DNA from: an uncultured Actinomycetes bacterium
GTDB taxonomy: Bacteria; Actinomycetota; Geothermincolia; Fen-727; JACVIW01
Assembly: GCA_937127245.1 (NCBI GenBank)
Contig: CAKZLU010000011.1
Location: 62,001 to 126,000, forward strand
Reading direction: 5' to 3'
DNA length: 64,000 nucleotides
Made by a program: the position numbers and the translations under genes. This document shows, piece after piece, positions 28,205 through 37,156 of the stretch. The notes beneath the pieces were generated by a model. It did no database searches. It was not told where the DNA came from and saw only the letters and a list, made by a program, of their open reading frames with translations. Position 1 is the first letter of the stretch. The number at the start of each line of letters is the position of its first letter.

Positions 28205-29243
28205 AATCGTGCGGCTGATTGGATGCCTTAAGCGCAATCTGGAAGTCAATCAAACCATCAGCGTAAAGGGAAACAAGGGATTGATTGAATGTCTGCATTC
28301 CGTAAAAATCACCATCGGCTATTATTTCCCTCATTATCGATGTTGGTTCTTCGTTTAATATGCATTCAGCGAGTCTTCCGTTCATTATCATGACTTCCAC
28401 CGCAGGCACCCTTCCCTTGCCATCGGCACGCGGAAGAAGTATTTGGCTTATCACGCCAGCAAGCGTGCTGGTAAGAGTTATTCTGACCTGTCTTTGCTGG
28501 GTCGGGGGGAAGAAATCAATGATGCGGTTGACGGTCTCGGTGGTGTCCTGAGTATGGAAAGTCGAGAGAACAAGATGCCCTGTCATGGCGATGTTCATCG
28601 CGGATGTCACCGTTTCGACGTCGCGCATCTCGCCTATCAGTATCACGTCAGGATCCTGCCTCGTGATGTGCCTTAGAGCCTCACGATAAGAATTTGTATC
28701 GCTGCCTATCTCCCGCTGATGGACTATGCTTTTCTTGTCATAATGAAGAATTTCTATCGGGTCCTCGATCGTGATGATATTCAGCCTCTTGTTCTCGTTA
28801 AGCCAATCAACCATGGCGGCAAGCGTGGTCGTCTTCCCGCAACCCGTCGGACCGGTAACAAGCACCAGCCCTCGCGCCTCATCTGCAAGTCTTTTCAGCA
28901 CGGGAGGTAGCCCGAGTTCCTCAAATGATGGAATTTTTGTGGTGATAACCCTTCTTATGGAGATTCCTATCGTCCCCCGCTGCTTGAAAATGTTCGCTCT
29001 GAATCTCCCCAGACCCGGGACTGTATACGCAAAATCAGCTTCATTTGTCTCATGAAAGATCTTCGCCTGTCTTTCGTCCATGAGGGAAAAAGCGATTTCG
29101 ACAACATCCCTCGGCGAAAGCTTCGGGAACTCGGTCTCCATAAGCGAGCCATCAATCCTCAAATAAGGCGGACTGCCGGCTTTGATGTGAATATCCGAAG
29201 CTTTCGTCTCGACGCAAAGCTGAAGAAGTTCTTTGATTTCCAC
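28146..29243 (-). CDS. pilT: PilT-type retraction ATPase
   Basis: This hexameric ATPase powers type IV pilus retraction at the cytoplasmic face of the inner membrane. Visible motifs are Walker A VTGPTGCGKTTTLA, the Asp box IITIEDPIE, Walker B DPDVILIGEMRD and the His box GHLVLSTFHTQDT, plus the N-terminal ASDIHIKAGSPPYLR. At 365 residues it is full length. The start is GTG with GGAGG upstream. No pilin or pilM-Q genes are nearby. Its end overlaps the diguanylate cyclase tail to tail. Confidence 0.93.
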   Translation of the reverse strand: MEIKELLQLCVETKASDIHIKAGSPPYLRIDGSLMETEFPKLSPRDVVEIAFSLMDERQAKIFHETNEADFAYTVPGLGRFRANIFKQRGTIGISIRRVITTKIPSFEELGLPPVLKRLADEARGLVLVTGPTGCGKTTTLAAMVDWLNENKRLNIITIEDPIEILHYDKKSIVHQREIGSDTNSYREALRHITRQDPDVILIGEMRDVETVTSAMNIAMTGHLVLSTFHTQDTTETVNRIIDFFPPTQQRQVRITLTSTLAGVISQILLPRADGKGRVPAVEVMIMNGRLAECILNEEPTSIMREIIADGDFYGMQTFNQSLVSLYADGLIDFQIALKASNQPHDFILMAKQMGLPVEEKLAIR

Positions 29244-29355
29244 TTCTCAATCCTCCAGTTTCTTTCTTATTTAGAAATCGGCAAAAAGACCGTATTATTT
29301 AACAATCATTTAGCAAGAACAGGACGCCTACAAACCATCTGCTGACTTTAATGGC

Positions 29356-30384
29356 TCAAGCTCTCAAGTTCTTCGCTTGCTCGATTATTGAAAATGCCCT
29401 GTCAGAATAAACCGTCCCGGGCGGCTCTCCGTCTTTCGCCTCTACGTCAGCACCAATAAGGCCTGAGATGGTTTGAACAATCGAACGAGCTTGAGCCTCG
29501 AGATTATAACCACCCTCAAGGGTCACCAGAATTTTACCACCGCAGCATTCATTCGCCATTTCGACAATCATGTCTGTCATTTTTCTGTAAGAAGAATCAA
29601 CCAGCCCCATGCTGCAGAGAAGATCGAGGGCGTGTCCATCGTAACCTGCCGAAATCATTACAAAATCTGGGTTGAATTGTTTTCCCACAGGAATTATCAC
29701 TTCCTCAAAAGCCTTCAGGTAAACATCCTCTCCCGTTCCCGGGGGAAATGGAAAGTTTATTGTGGTACCCCTTGCCTGGCCGCTACCGATTTCATCTACC
29801 CAGCCCGTGCCAGGGTAGTGAGGATACTGGTGAAGGGATACGTACAAGACCGAAGGGTCCTCATAGAATATGTCCTGCGTGCCGTTCCCGTGATGCGCGT
29901 CCCAGTCAATAATCATTACTCTTTCGAGCCCTTTCTTGCTAACTGCGTATTTCGCCGCAATGGCCACATTGTTAAAAAGGCAGAATCCCATCCCCCTGGA
30001 TGGCAGCGCATGGTGTCCGGGCGGCCTTACAAGACAGAAAGCTCTGCCAATATCACCCGATAAGATTCTGTCCACGCTCTCAAGCAGAGCACCCGCAGCC
30101 CTTAGTGCGGCATCATAAGAGGAGCGCGAAAGAGCCGTATCCATGTCAAGATGTCCACCCCCTGATTCGGCGACCCTTTTCACCAAATCAATGTAGGAAG
30201 TCGTGTGGACAAGTTTTATTTCCTCCCTTAAAGCATCCCTCGGGGACTTAGTTTCAAGTTGGCTTTTGAGGCCGGATTTCTCTATCTCGCTCAACGCGAC
30301 CGGCAGCCTTTCAGCCCTCTCTGGATGACCTATCCCTGTATTGTGCTCAACGTATATATCATCATAGTAAAGCGTGGTTTTAAT
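29356..30384 (-). CDS. Histone deacetylase-family amidohydrolase, apparent ATT start
   Basis: This is a class II HDAC/acetylpolyamine-type zinc deacetylase. RPPGHHALPSRGMGFCLFNNVAIAA, IIDWDAHHGNGTQD and SAGYDGHALDLL carry the catalytic His pair and the zinc Asp-His-Asp ligands. The ORF track starts at TTG 30294, but the frame continues upstream with conserved family sequence (LYYDDIYVEHNTG, GHPERAERL) until a TGA at 30400-30402. No ATG, GTG or TTG occurs there. An ATT at 30382-30384, nine bases after AAGAGG, is the best start and gives 342 residues. A frameshift or error is the alternative. Possible substrates are acetylpolyamines or acetylated acetyl-CoA synthetase (AcuC-like). Confidence 0.85.
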   Translation of the reverse strand: MKTTLYYDDIYVEHNTGIGHPERAERLPVALSEIEKSGLKSQLETKSPRDALREEIKLVHTTSYIDLVKRVAESGGGHLDMDTALSRSSYDAALRAAGALLESVDRILSGDIGRAFCLVRPPGHHALPSRGMGFCLFNNVAIAAKYAVSKKGLERVMIIDWDAHHGNGTQDIFYEDPSVLYVSLHQYPHYPGTGWVDEIGSGQARGTTINFPFPPGTGEDVYLKAFEEVIIPVGKQFNPDFVMISAGYDGHALDLLCSMGLVDSSYRKMTDMIVEMANECCGGKILVTLEGGYNLEAQARSIVQTISGLIGADVEAKDGEPPGTVYSDRAFSIIEQAKNLRA

Positions 30385-30407
30385 GAGTTTTCGCCTCTTT
30401 CAGATGT

Positions 30408-30427
30408 AAAAGCCCCCATCGGGGGGG
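30408..30427 (-). terminator. Weak intrinsic terminator after the NlpC/P60 gene
   Basis: Read on the minus strand, a C-run pairs with GGGGG across a GAT loop and is followed by CTTTT. The stem is short (five to six GC pairs) and the T-run is only four, so partial termination is likely. Confidence 0.4.
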
Positions 30428-30471
30428 TGCCTGGGAATTATCTAAACATCATGGTTTGCCCGTTAGGAAAG

Positions 30472-31503
30472 CTACGGCCTTACAGCTCCACAGAAATTAC
30501 GGCGCGACGCCAGCGAATCAATCCTAACAACAGCGCCAGTGTGGGGGGCGTGGATATATTGTCCGCCACCTATGTATATTCCCACGTGCCCCCATCCTCG
30601 GAAACCAAGAATATCGCCCGGTTGTAGTTCGCTCACACTCACAGGAGTACCGCAATAGGCTTGCGCATATGAACTGTGAGGTATGTAGATGCCCGCTCCG
30701 ACCCTGTAACAATACTGAGTCAACCCCGAACAGTCAAAAGCATTTGGACCAGCGGCGCCCCAGACATAAGGTTTGCCCAATTGGGCGTAGGCCACGCCAA
30801 CCACTCCACTGTGCGGTGCGCCCGGAGGCCTCGTCCTTCTCCAAACCGGTGATATGGTGGGAACACGGCTGTAATTTCCTGATCTGCTCACAGACTCGGC
30901 AGTTCGCCTCGCCAGCATCTGCCTTATCTCTTCTTCCACGCCTGCAAGCTTGCCCTTTGCCGCGCGCAACTGCCGCTCTACTGCCGCCTTGCTCTCGGCA
31001 AGATTCCTCTTGACTGCAGCCTGCTCCGTTTCCCGCGCTTTAAGCCCTTCCTCAGCAGCTTTAAGACGAGCCCTCGCGTCTTTCACTTTCCGAACCAGCT
31101 CGGCATCATTCCTGCCTATCTTTTTGGTCAGGTCCAACCCTATGAGAAACTCGTCAAAGCTACCCGCGTTGACGACAACGTCCAGGAACTGGTTGTGGCG
31201 GGTAACGTACATGGCCCGGATGCGGCTGTTTAACCTCTCCTGCTTTTTCTTGAGTTCAGCCTCGGCTTTCGCAAGTTCCGCTCTCGTTTCTTCGAGTTCC
31301 GCCCTCGTCCTCTCCAGTCTGTAACAAGCGTATTTGTAGCGTTCAACCGCGTCTTCAAGCCTTTGCTGAGCCTCTTCGACTTCGCGCTGCGCCTGCGTGC
31401 GCCTTTCCTCGAGAGGAACAGCCCCTGCCGGAAATCTGATAAGCGCAACTGAAAGGAGTGCAACAAGCGCTATTACTAACGTAAGCTTTCTGCCTTGCGT
31501 CAT
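30472..31503 (-). CDS. Secreted NlpC/P60 peptidoglycan endopeptidase with coiled-coil
   Basis: This is a cell-wall hydrolase of the RipA/CwlO type. A signal peptide (TLVIALVALLSVALIRFPAGA) is followed by a long coiled-coil (about 30-230, E/R/A-rich) and a C-terminal NlpC/P60 domain. The catalytic Cys is in NAFDCSGLTQYC, the first His in GWGHVGIYIG and a further His in YIHAPHTG. The ORF track extends it 57 codons without a credible SD. I use the ATG at 31503, which places the signal peptide at the very N-terminus. CwlO/RipA-type coiled-coils are usually controlled by FtsEX, which is not in the window. Confidence 0.88.
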   Translation of the reverse strand: MTQGRKLTLVIALVALLSVALIRFPAGAVPLEERRTQAQREVEEAQQRLEDAVERYKYACYRLERTRAELEETRAELAKAEAELKKKQERLNSRIRAMYVTRHNQFLDVVVNAGSFDEFLIGLDLTKKIGRNDAELVRKVKDARARLKAAEEGLKARETEQAAVKRNLAESKAAVERQLRAAKGKLAGVEEEIRQMLARRTAESVSRSGNYSRVPTISPVWRRTRPPGAPHSGVVGVAYAQLGKPYVWGAAGPNAFDCSGLTQYCYRVGAGIYIPHSSYAQAYCGTPVSVSELQPGDILGFRGWGHVGIYIGGGQYIHAPHTGAVVRIDSLASRRNFCGAVRP

Positions 31504-32020
31504 AATCTTATTGATAGTATCAAACCCCCGGTAACCTATATCATAAACGACGATATTATATGGAAAGGGTTTAAGTCGCGCAACCATCGCTGGCAATAAT
31601 TGGCAGTAAATGAAAGGCGAATGTAAGAATCCTCTTTTATTAAGCGTTTCTTCCTTGCCATGCTGAATGCCCACAATCTAATTGGTTTCCAAGTAATCCC
31701 GTTTAATAAATCACCCAAAATCTCTGCTATCAAGCGTTCCCGTCCCTCACAGACTCGTTCGCTTTTTTGAAAACATTCAAAAATTCTTGCGTAACAACTC
31801 ACTCAGGTTCGCAAGTCTCATCAATTTTGCTGGTTCTTCAGGTTGAAAATGTTATTCAGAACAGATAGGAGTTCTCGCCTTTTGCTGTATTTATGTATAT
31901 AAGGCATTTTTATAAGTTTATTCTCCCTAAAGATCCCGCCTCCCTTCAAGGGATGGCGCCGCCAAAAGCAAAATTATTAATGAGACCTCATTCGTTATCG
32001 TTTTTAGGAATCGGAAGAGC
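31504..32020. other. Intergenic stretch between NlpC/P60 and chelatase genes
   Basis: About 517 bases without a supported gene. The minus ORF at 31536-31802 has no SD and unremarkable composition. Both divergent promoters should lie here, but I cannot place them with confidence. Confidence 0.4.
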
Positions 32021-34333
32021 ATGGTTGTCAGCAACGTATTCCCGTTTAGCGCGGTATTCGGTCAGGACGAAGCCAAGCTCGCTCTGCTCATTAATGCGGT
32101 GACACTTGACGCGGGCGGTGTGCTGATACGCGGACCGAGAGGAACCGCTAAATCAACGCTCGCCAGAGGTCTTGCCGAGTTGCTCCCAGAGATTTACGTT
32201 GTTAAGAGCTGCCCTTTTAACTGCGATCCGGATGACTATGAATCATTATGTCACGCATGCGAACAAGAGCTTGCAGCCAGAAGAACGCTCGAGCGGGCCA
32301 AGACCAGAGTCGGTATGGCAACCCTTCCCCTGAACGCCACGGAGGAAATGGTCGTCGGCACTATCGATATCCAAAAGGCTTTGCGCAACGGAGAGAAGTC
32401 CTTCCAGCCCGGAATTCTTGCGCGCGCTAACCGAGGAATCCTTTATGTGGATGAGGTGAATCTCCTCGATGACCATGTCGTGGATATTCTGCTCGACGCC
32501 TCCGCCATGGGAGTCAATACAGTGGAAAGGGAGAGCATCTCTTTTCAGCACAGCTCGCGTTTTATCCTGGTCGGCACGATGAACCCCGAAGAGGGCGATC
32601 TGAGACCTCAGCTTGAGGACAGGTTTGGTCTTTGCGCTGAGATCGACTATGACGTTTCGCGGGAGGTAAGGCAGGAGATACTGAAAAGAAATATGGAATT
32701 CCGATTAAACCCTTTGGAATTTGAGGCGAGATGGCAGCCTCAACAGGAGGAGCTCAGGGAACTAATAAAGCGCGCAAGGGAAATCTACCCGGAAGTTCAC
32801 GTGCCTGAACAATTCACTTGGGCGATATGCGAAGCGGCTCTGGCCGCTGGCGCCGCCGGACATAGAGCGGAGATAGCTGCTCTTATAGCATCCAGGGCAA
32901 TTTCCGCTCTGGAGGGAAAAACCACTCTCGAGATGAAGCACGCCGCAGTCGGAGCCCGTCTCGCGCTCAGGCACAGAACGCAGAAGGGAATACACAGATA
33001 CACCGGGGAAAGCGATCGCTCCCTCGATGAAATCATCCGTAATGTTTTTTCAGCCAATCACTCAATTAAATCTTTTGCATTTTTGACCCCCAATGAAGAA
33101 AACAAAAGCGGCATCTCCTCAGGCAGTCACCCACCCGGGGATAACAAGCAAAAACGGGGTGGGGCAGTTTTTTCGGCACCGAGGGGTGAAAGAAGGTCAC
33201 TGTCAAATAGGGGTATCCAGATTGGAGACTTTCATGAATCACCGGCTCAAGTGATGAGCGCCGGCTTGACTCGCGCTTCGCTTAGAAAATCTGAAATTAA
33301 CATCAACGAGACTCCCCTCAGGAGTCCTGCCCGCCACGAAGCCATGCGAGAAAGCAAGCATTCCCAACCGACTGAATCAGTCACCGAGAAAGACGCAAGC
33401 CTTGCGAAATTACATTGCCCCATATTAAACCACAGGGATACGAAAGGAGAGACACCTGCGAATAGAATAGCCATTGTCCCTCCCGGTCGTTCTGAGCCCC
33501 TTGCCCTACCGCGAAACCATAAGGAGGGTAAACACTTTCCAGGGCAATCAACGATGAAACGTGGTCGCTACTACAAAAGCGCGCTCCCCGAGAAAGGCCG
33601 CTTCCCCTCTTCTCCATCCGACATAGCCATCGACGCGACAATCCGAAGCGCAGCGTCCCGTAATCCAACATCAACGAATGAGAGAATTCGTCCGGAAGAT
33701 GTAAGGGTCAAAGTCAGGAGAAACAGGCGCTCCGCAATTATTCTCTTTGTAGTTGACACAAGCGCTTCAATGGGGGCGGAAAAGAGAATCGAGATTGCCA
33801 AAACAACGGCTCTGGAAGTACTAAGCGACGCCTACAGGAACAGGGACAAGGTAGGAGTCATCACCTTTAGCAATGACGAAGCCAGGTTGTTGCTGAGCCC
33901 CACTTCTAAGTACGAGCGCGCGAACAGAATCATCTCCGAGGTAAAAACTGGCGGAGCCACTCCGCTGTCAAAAGGTCTGGGTTTGGCGCATAAAGTCTTG
34001 GGCGCCGAAGCAAGAAAAAGCAGGGCAAGCGTTCCAATTCTCGTTCTCATCTCCGACTGCAACGCTAATGTGGCATGCGGCGGCGCGGATCCCACCTTTG
34101 AAGCACTGGAGATAGCCGCCGCCATAAGAAGCAAGGGCATATATTCGGTGGTAATAGACGGAAGAACAAGCGCCGGGTGCATATCAAACGAGAGCAAAGC
34201 AATCAAAATCGCAAAGGCGCTGGGCGGCGAATATATCACGCTGAGAGAAGCGAAGAGCAAAAACCTTGCAGCGAAACTGACTTCTCTTGCGCCTCTTTTG
34301 ACGGACACGGGGAAAAACATTCAAATTCACTAA
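32021..34333 (+). CDS. Fused ChlI/ChlD-type metal chelatase ATPase subunit
   Basis: This 770-residue protein joins an N-terminal AAA+ module of the magnesium chelatase I type with a C-terminal vWA domain of the D type, as in the putative cobalt/magnesium chelatases of non-photosynthetic bacteria. The N-terminal half has Walker A GPRGTAKST, Walker B ILYVDEVNLLDDH and NPEEGDLRPQLEDRF. A low-complexity, Ser/Arg/Pro-rich linker covers roughly 345-570. The MIDAS motif FVVDTSASMG then opens the vWA domain. The large CobN/ChlH subunit it would drive is not nearby. Confidence 0.88.
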   Translation: MVVSNVFPFSAVFGQDEAKLALLINAVTLDAGGVLIRGPRGTAKSTLARGLAELLPEIYVVKSCPFNCDPDDYESLCHACEQELAARRTLERAKTRVGMATLPLNATEEMVVGTIDIQKALRNGEKSFQPGILARANRGILYVDEVNLLDDHVVDILLDASAMGVNTVERESISFQHSSRFILVGTMNPEEGDLRPQLEDRFGLCAEIDYDVSREVRQEILKRNMEFRLNPLEFEARWQPQQEELRELIKRAREIYPEVHVPEQFTWAICEAALAAGAAGHRAEIAALIASRAISALEGKTTLEMKHAAVGARLALRHRTQKGIHRYTGESDRSLDEIIRNVFSANHSIKSFAFLTPNEENKSGISSGSHPPGDNKQKRGGAVFSAPRGERRSLSNRGIQIGDFHESPAQVMSAGLTRASLRKSEININETPLRSPARHEAMRESKHSQPTESVTEKDASLAKLHCPILNHRDTKGETPANRIAIVPPGRSEPLALPRNHKEGKHFPGQSTMKRGRYYKSALPEKGRFPSSPSDIAIDATIRSAASRNPTSTNERIRPEDVRVKVRRNRRSAIILFVVDTSASMGAEKRIEIAKTTALEVLSDAYRNRDKVGVITFSNDEARLLLSPTSKYERANRIISEVKTGGATPLSKGLGLAHKVLGAEARKSRASVPILVLISDCNANVACGGADPTFEALEIAAAIRSKGIYSVVIDGRTSAGCISNESKAIKIAKALGGEYITLREAKSKNLAAKLTSLAPLLTDTGKNIQIH

Positions 34334-34493
34334 CTCTTTATAAAAGTAAAAACAGGACGGGCAATTCACTGCCGATGCGTTCATTGAACAATATCACGCA
34401 AATGTGTGTCTGGCCTCAAAAAGCATTTTCCCCATAACATCGGTGCTCAAGGCTCAGATCCGAGTCTTTGCCTAGAGAAAAGGATTTTTGTCG

Positions 34494-34522
34494 TTGCCAA
34501 CTGTCTTCATGTCGCTTAAAAT
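34494..34522 (+). promoter_or_regulatory. Promoter of the RsbRD-like gene
   Basis: TTGCCA (34494-34499), a 17-base spacer and TAAAAT (34517-34522) each match consensus at five of six positions, 33 bases before the GTG start. Confidence 0.5.
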
Positions 34523-34555
34523 GGTTTCACCTTTCGGGCAGGAGGAATTTCTGAG

Positions 34556-35068
34556 GTGATAATAGCGAGCAGACTGATCAACACAATTGAAAAAAACGCA
34601 GAAATCATAGCTGAGAGTTGGGCTGATGATGTCACAACTCTCCCATACACGAGATCTTATTGGAACGTGCCCCGCGATGAGCTCATTGAAAGAGCCTTAA
34701 GCGTTTGTAGGAGAATGGGTTATTTCCTTAGTAAGCGGCTGCCCAAAGAAAAGCTCGCCTCTTTCTACAGAAGGCTAGCTCAAACAAGAAGGGCTCAAGG
34801 CTACCAAGTTGAAGAGGTAGTAATGGCGCTTCTACTCCTCAAGAGGCATGTGTGGCTGTTCGTTTTAAGGGAAGGACTGCTTGACACCTCAATCGCGCTT
34901 TCTCAAGCCCTTGTCCTGAACAACCGTGTCGTGCTTTACTTCGACCGCGCGATTTATTACGTGACCCAAGCATATTATGAGCTCGATGAAAAGGAAGCTC
35001 TGGAGAGTTCAACGTTCATGCCCAAGTTAAATAGCGCCCCGAGCGTGGAAGAAGAGAGCACAACTTAG
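34556..35068 (+). CDS. RsbRD N-terminal-like sensor protein
   Basis: This 170-residue all-helical protein resembles the RsbRD_N domain found at the N-terminus of stressosome proteins and some histidine kinases. The pattern includes EIIAESWADDV, then KLASFYRRLAQTRRAQGYQVEEVVMALLLLKRHVW. No STAS, kinase or other output domain follows, so it acts as a free-standing sensor or adaptor. The start is GTG with GGAGG about ten bases upstream, and a promoter is visible. Two response regulators follow after about 400 bases. Confidence 0.65.
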   Translation: MIIASRLINTIEKNAEIIAESWADDVTTLPYTRSYWNVPRDELIERALSVCRRMGYFLSKRLPKEKLASFYRRLAQTRRAQGYQVEEVVMALLLLKRHVWLFVLREGLLDTSIALSQALVLNNRVVLYFDRAIYYVTQAYYELDEKEALESSTFMPKLNSAPSVEEESTT

Positions 35069-35467
35069 GCGAACCAATCCCGCTTTCCATCCTCGGCTTT
35101 CCTGGTTGAATCTGGAATAACATAATCTCCCGCAGGTAGCGTCTTAATCTGTGAGTCGCGCGCTTGGGCGCTCGAAACAAACTATAAGGAAGGAAATTGA
35201 GCGGTTGAAAAAACCCAGGGACATGAAATATTCTATTTTCTGGTATTAGAGATCACATAACACCTTTGGTCCTTTCAGTGACTAAAATCGCCTGGGGGAA
35301 AGCACAAGAAAGATTATGATAGAAAACGTGACCACAAAATCTCTTTTCAGGATAAAATATCATAGGTTCATCAAACGACTGTTCTGCCCAAATGGGCAAC
35401 CTGGATACTCTTAGGGAATGCGGCAATTTTTCGCAAAATGATTTTAATTTACGATACGGAGGTCCTG
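35069..35467. other. Intergenic stretch before the response-regulator pair
   Basis: Nearly 400 bases without an ORF. I see no strong promoter, repeat or terminator. The strong SD GGAGGT at its end belongs to the next gene. Confidence 0.4.
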
Positions 35468-36403
35468 GTGACGGAAAAAATCCTTCTCATAGAAGATGAG
35501 GAACCTATCGCGGAGCTAATCGCCCTGAACTTAAGAATGGAAGGGTATGAAGTAAGCGTTGCGTACACCGGATACGATGGATTCGACAAAATATATGAGG
35601 ACATCCCCAATCTCATACTATGCGATTTAATACTTCCCGATATAGATGGTTTTGAACTGTGCAAAAGAATAAAAGCGGACGAGCGGATGCGAAGAGTACC
35701 AATTATTATCCTGACCGCGCGGAAGGGGCTTGAGGATAAAATCGCTGCAATGAAAGCGGGCGCTGATGATTTCATAAGCAAGCCGTTCGAATACGAGGAA
35801 CTGTACGCGAGGATAGAAATGAATCTCTGGCGCTCTCGCAGAACTTATGACATTGATTTTCTGACCCAACTCCCCGGGTTCCTTCCGTTTCTGGACGCAC
35901 TATCGCAAAAGGCGCAGAGCCAGGAGCCGTTTTCGCTCATTTTCGTTGCGATTAAAGGGCTAAAAGAATACAGACAAGTCTATGGCGAGGAAAACTTGGA
36001 GAACGTGCTTAAGTTCGTGGGAGAAACAATCAGGGAAGTCCTGAAAAAAGAGGGCACCAAAAAGGACTTTGCCGCTGTTGTTGGGATAGGAAAATTCGCG
36101 ATAGTTACCGCGCCAGAAAGAGCTGACCATTTCGCGCACTCAATAATAAAAATTTTCAACGAAGGCGTCAGGAGCTTCTACTCACTCGGCGATCTGGAAA
36201 GGGGAGCGATCACGATATTAACAAGAAGGGGCATGGAGCGCACGGCGCCGATAATGACTGTTCATATCGGGGGTTGCTCGAACGCAACCAGGAAGATAAA
36301 CTCCATGTGGGATGCTATTGAAATCGCCGATGAAGTCCTTGAATATTCCATGGGCTTCACAACGAGTTCATATTTTATGGACCGCCGGAAACAGTACTGT
36401 TAG
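35468..36403 (+). CDS. Response regulator with degenerate GGDEF domain
   Basis: The N-terminal receiver domain is intact: LIEDEEP, phosphoacceptor in LILCDLILPDIDGF and Lys in ISKPFEYEE. The following about 180 residues have the shape of a GGDEF domain, beginning FLTQLPGFLPFLDAL, but the signature is replaced by VVGIGKFAIV, so cyclase activity is not expected. Such domains often bind c-di-GMP or GTP. I use GTG 35468 with GGAGGT upstream rather than ATG 35438. It is followed after nine bases by a LytTR response regulator, so the two are co-expressed. Confidence 0.8.
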   Translation: MTEKILLIEDEEPIAELIALNLRMEGYEVSVAYTGYDGFDKIYEDIPNLILCDLILPDIDGFELCKRIKADERMRRVPIIILTARKGLEDKIAAMKAGADDFISKPFEYEELYARIEMNLWRSRRTYDIDFLTQLPGFLPFLDALSQKAQSQEPFSLIFVAIKGLKEYRQVYGEENLENVLKFVGETIREVLKKEGTKKDFAAVVGIGKFAIVTAPERADHFAHSIIKIFNEGVRSFYSLGDLERGAITILTRRGMERTAPIMTVHIGGCSNATRKINSMWDAIEIADEVLEYSMGFTTSSYFMDRRKQYC

Positions 36404-36412
36404 GAAAGCGAA

Positions 36413-37156
36413 ATGGCTATGGAAAAGAAAAGAGTGCTGCTCGTAGAAGACGACGAACTCATCAGCGAGACCATAATGAAAAGCCTCAGGCTTGAAGGCT
36501 ATGAAGTCGAACGTGCCAAAGACGGGGAAGAGTGCATGGAGAAAGTGAAAGAATCCCCGCCTGACTTAATTCTACTTGATGTCCTCCTACCCCAGGTCGA
36601 TGGGTGGGAAATCCTGTCGAGAATTCGCGATGACCCCACCGGAAGTGATATACCGATTATCATACTTACTGCGCTCGCGGATGAGGTATCCAAAATACAG
36701 GGCTTAAGGGGCGGAGCCGATGACTATGTAACCAAACCATTCAGCTCGCTCGAACTGATGGCAAGGGTTGAAGCGGTCCTGAAGCGAAGCGCCAGAAGAA
36801 TTTCCGCCGGCGCGAAGAGAAGTGTAAACCCGATTCCCGCAAGAAAGGGAGATAAAATAGTTCTGATAGACCCAGACACAATAGTGTTTATAAACATCCA
36901 GCGGGATTCAACTTTCATCCACACGGATGAAGGGAAATTTCTCTCGGACCACACGCTCGGGGAGTTGGAGAATGTGCTCGATAAGGAAAAGTTTTTCAGG
37001 GCTCATAGAAGTTACATCGTCAACCTGCGGCGCGTCAAGGAAATAACGAAGCACGGTACATCCACGTACGAACTGACAATGAACGACAATATAAATAGCA
37101 AAGTCCCGATGAGCAGGCGCCAGAGCATCGAGTTGAAAAAGCTTTTGAACATATAA
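36413..37156 (+). CDS. LytTR-family response regulator
   Basis: This is a DNA-binding response regulator of 247 residues. The receiver domain has LVEDDEL, LILLDVLLPQVDGW and VTKPFSS. The C-terminal LytTR domain (about 150-245) shows IVFINIQRDSTFIHTDEGKFL, FFRAHRSYIVNLRRVKEI and a final SRRQSIELKKLL. LytTR regulators bind pairs of short direct repeats and often control envelope or pilus genes. No histidine kinase is next to it; the upstream RsbRD-like protein is a possible input. The start may be either of two ATGs two codons apart. Confidence 0.9.
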   Translation: MAMEKKRVLLVEDDELISETIMKSLRLEGYEVERAKDGEECMEKVKESPPDLILLDVLLPQVDGWEILSRIRDDPTGSDIPIIILTALADEVSKIQGLRGGADDYVTKPFSSLELMARVEAVLKRSARRISAGAKRSVNPIPARKGDKIVLIDPDTIVFINIQRDSTFIHTDEGKFLSDHTLGELENVLDKEKFFRAHRSYIVNLRRVKEITKHGTSTYELTMNDNINSKVPMSRRQSIELKKLLNI

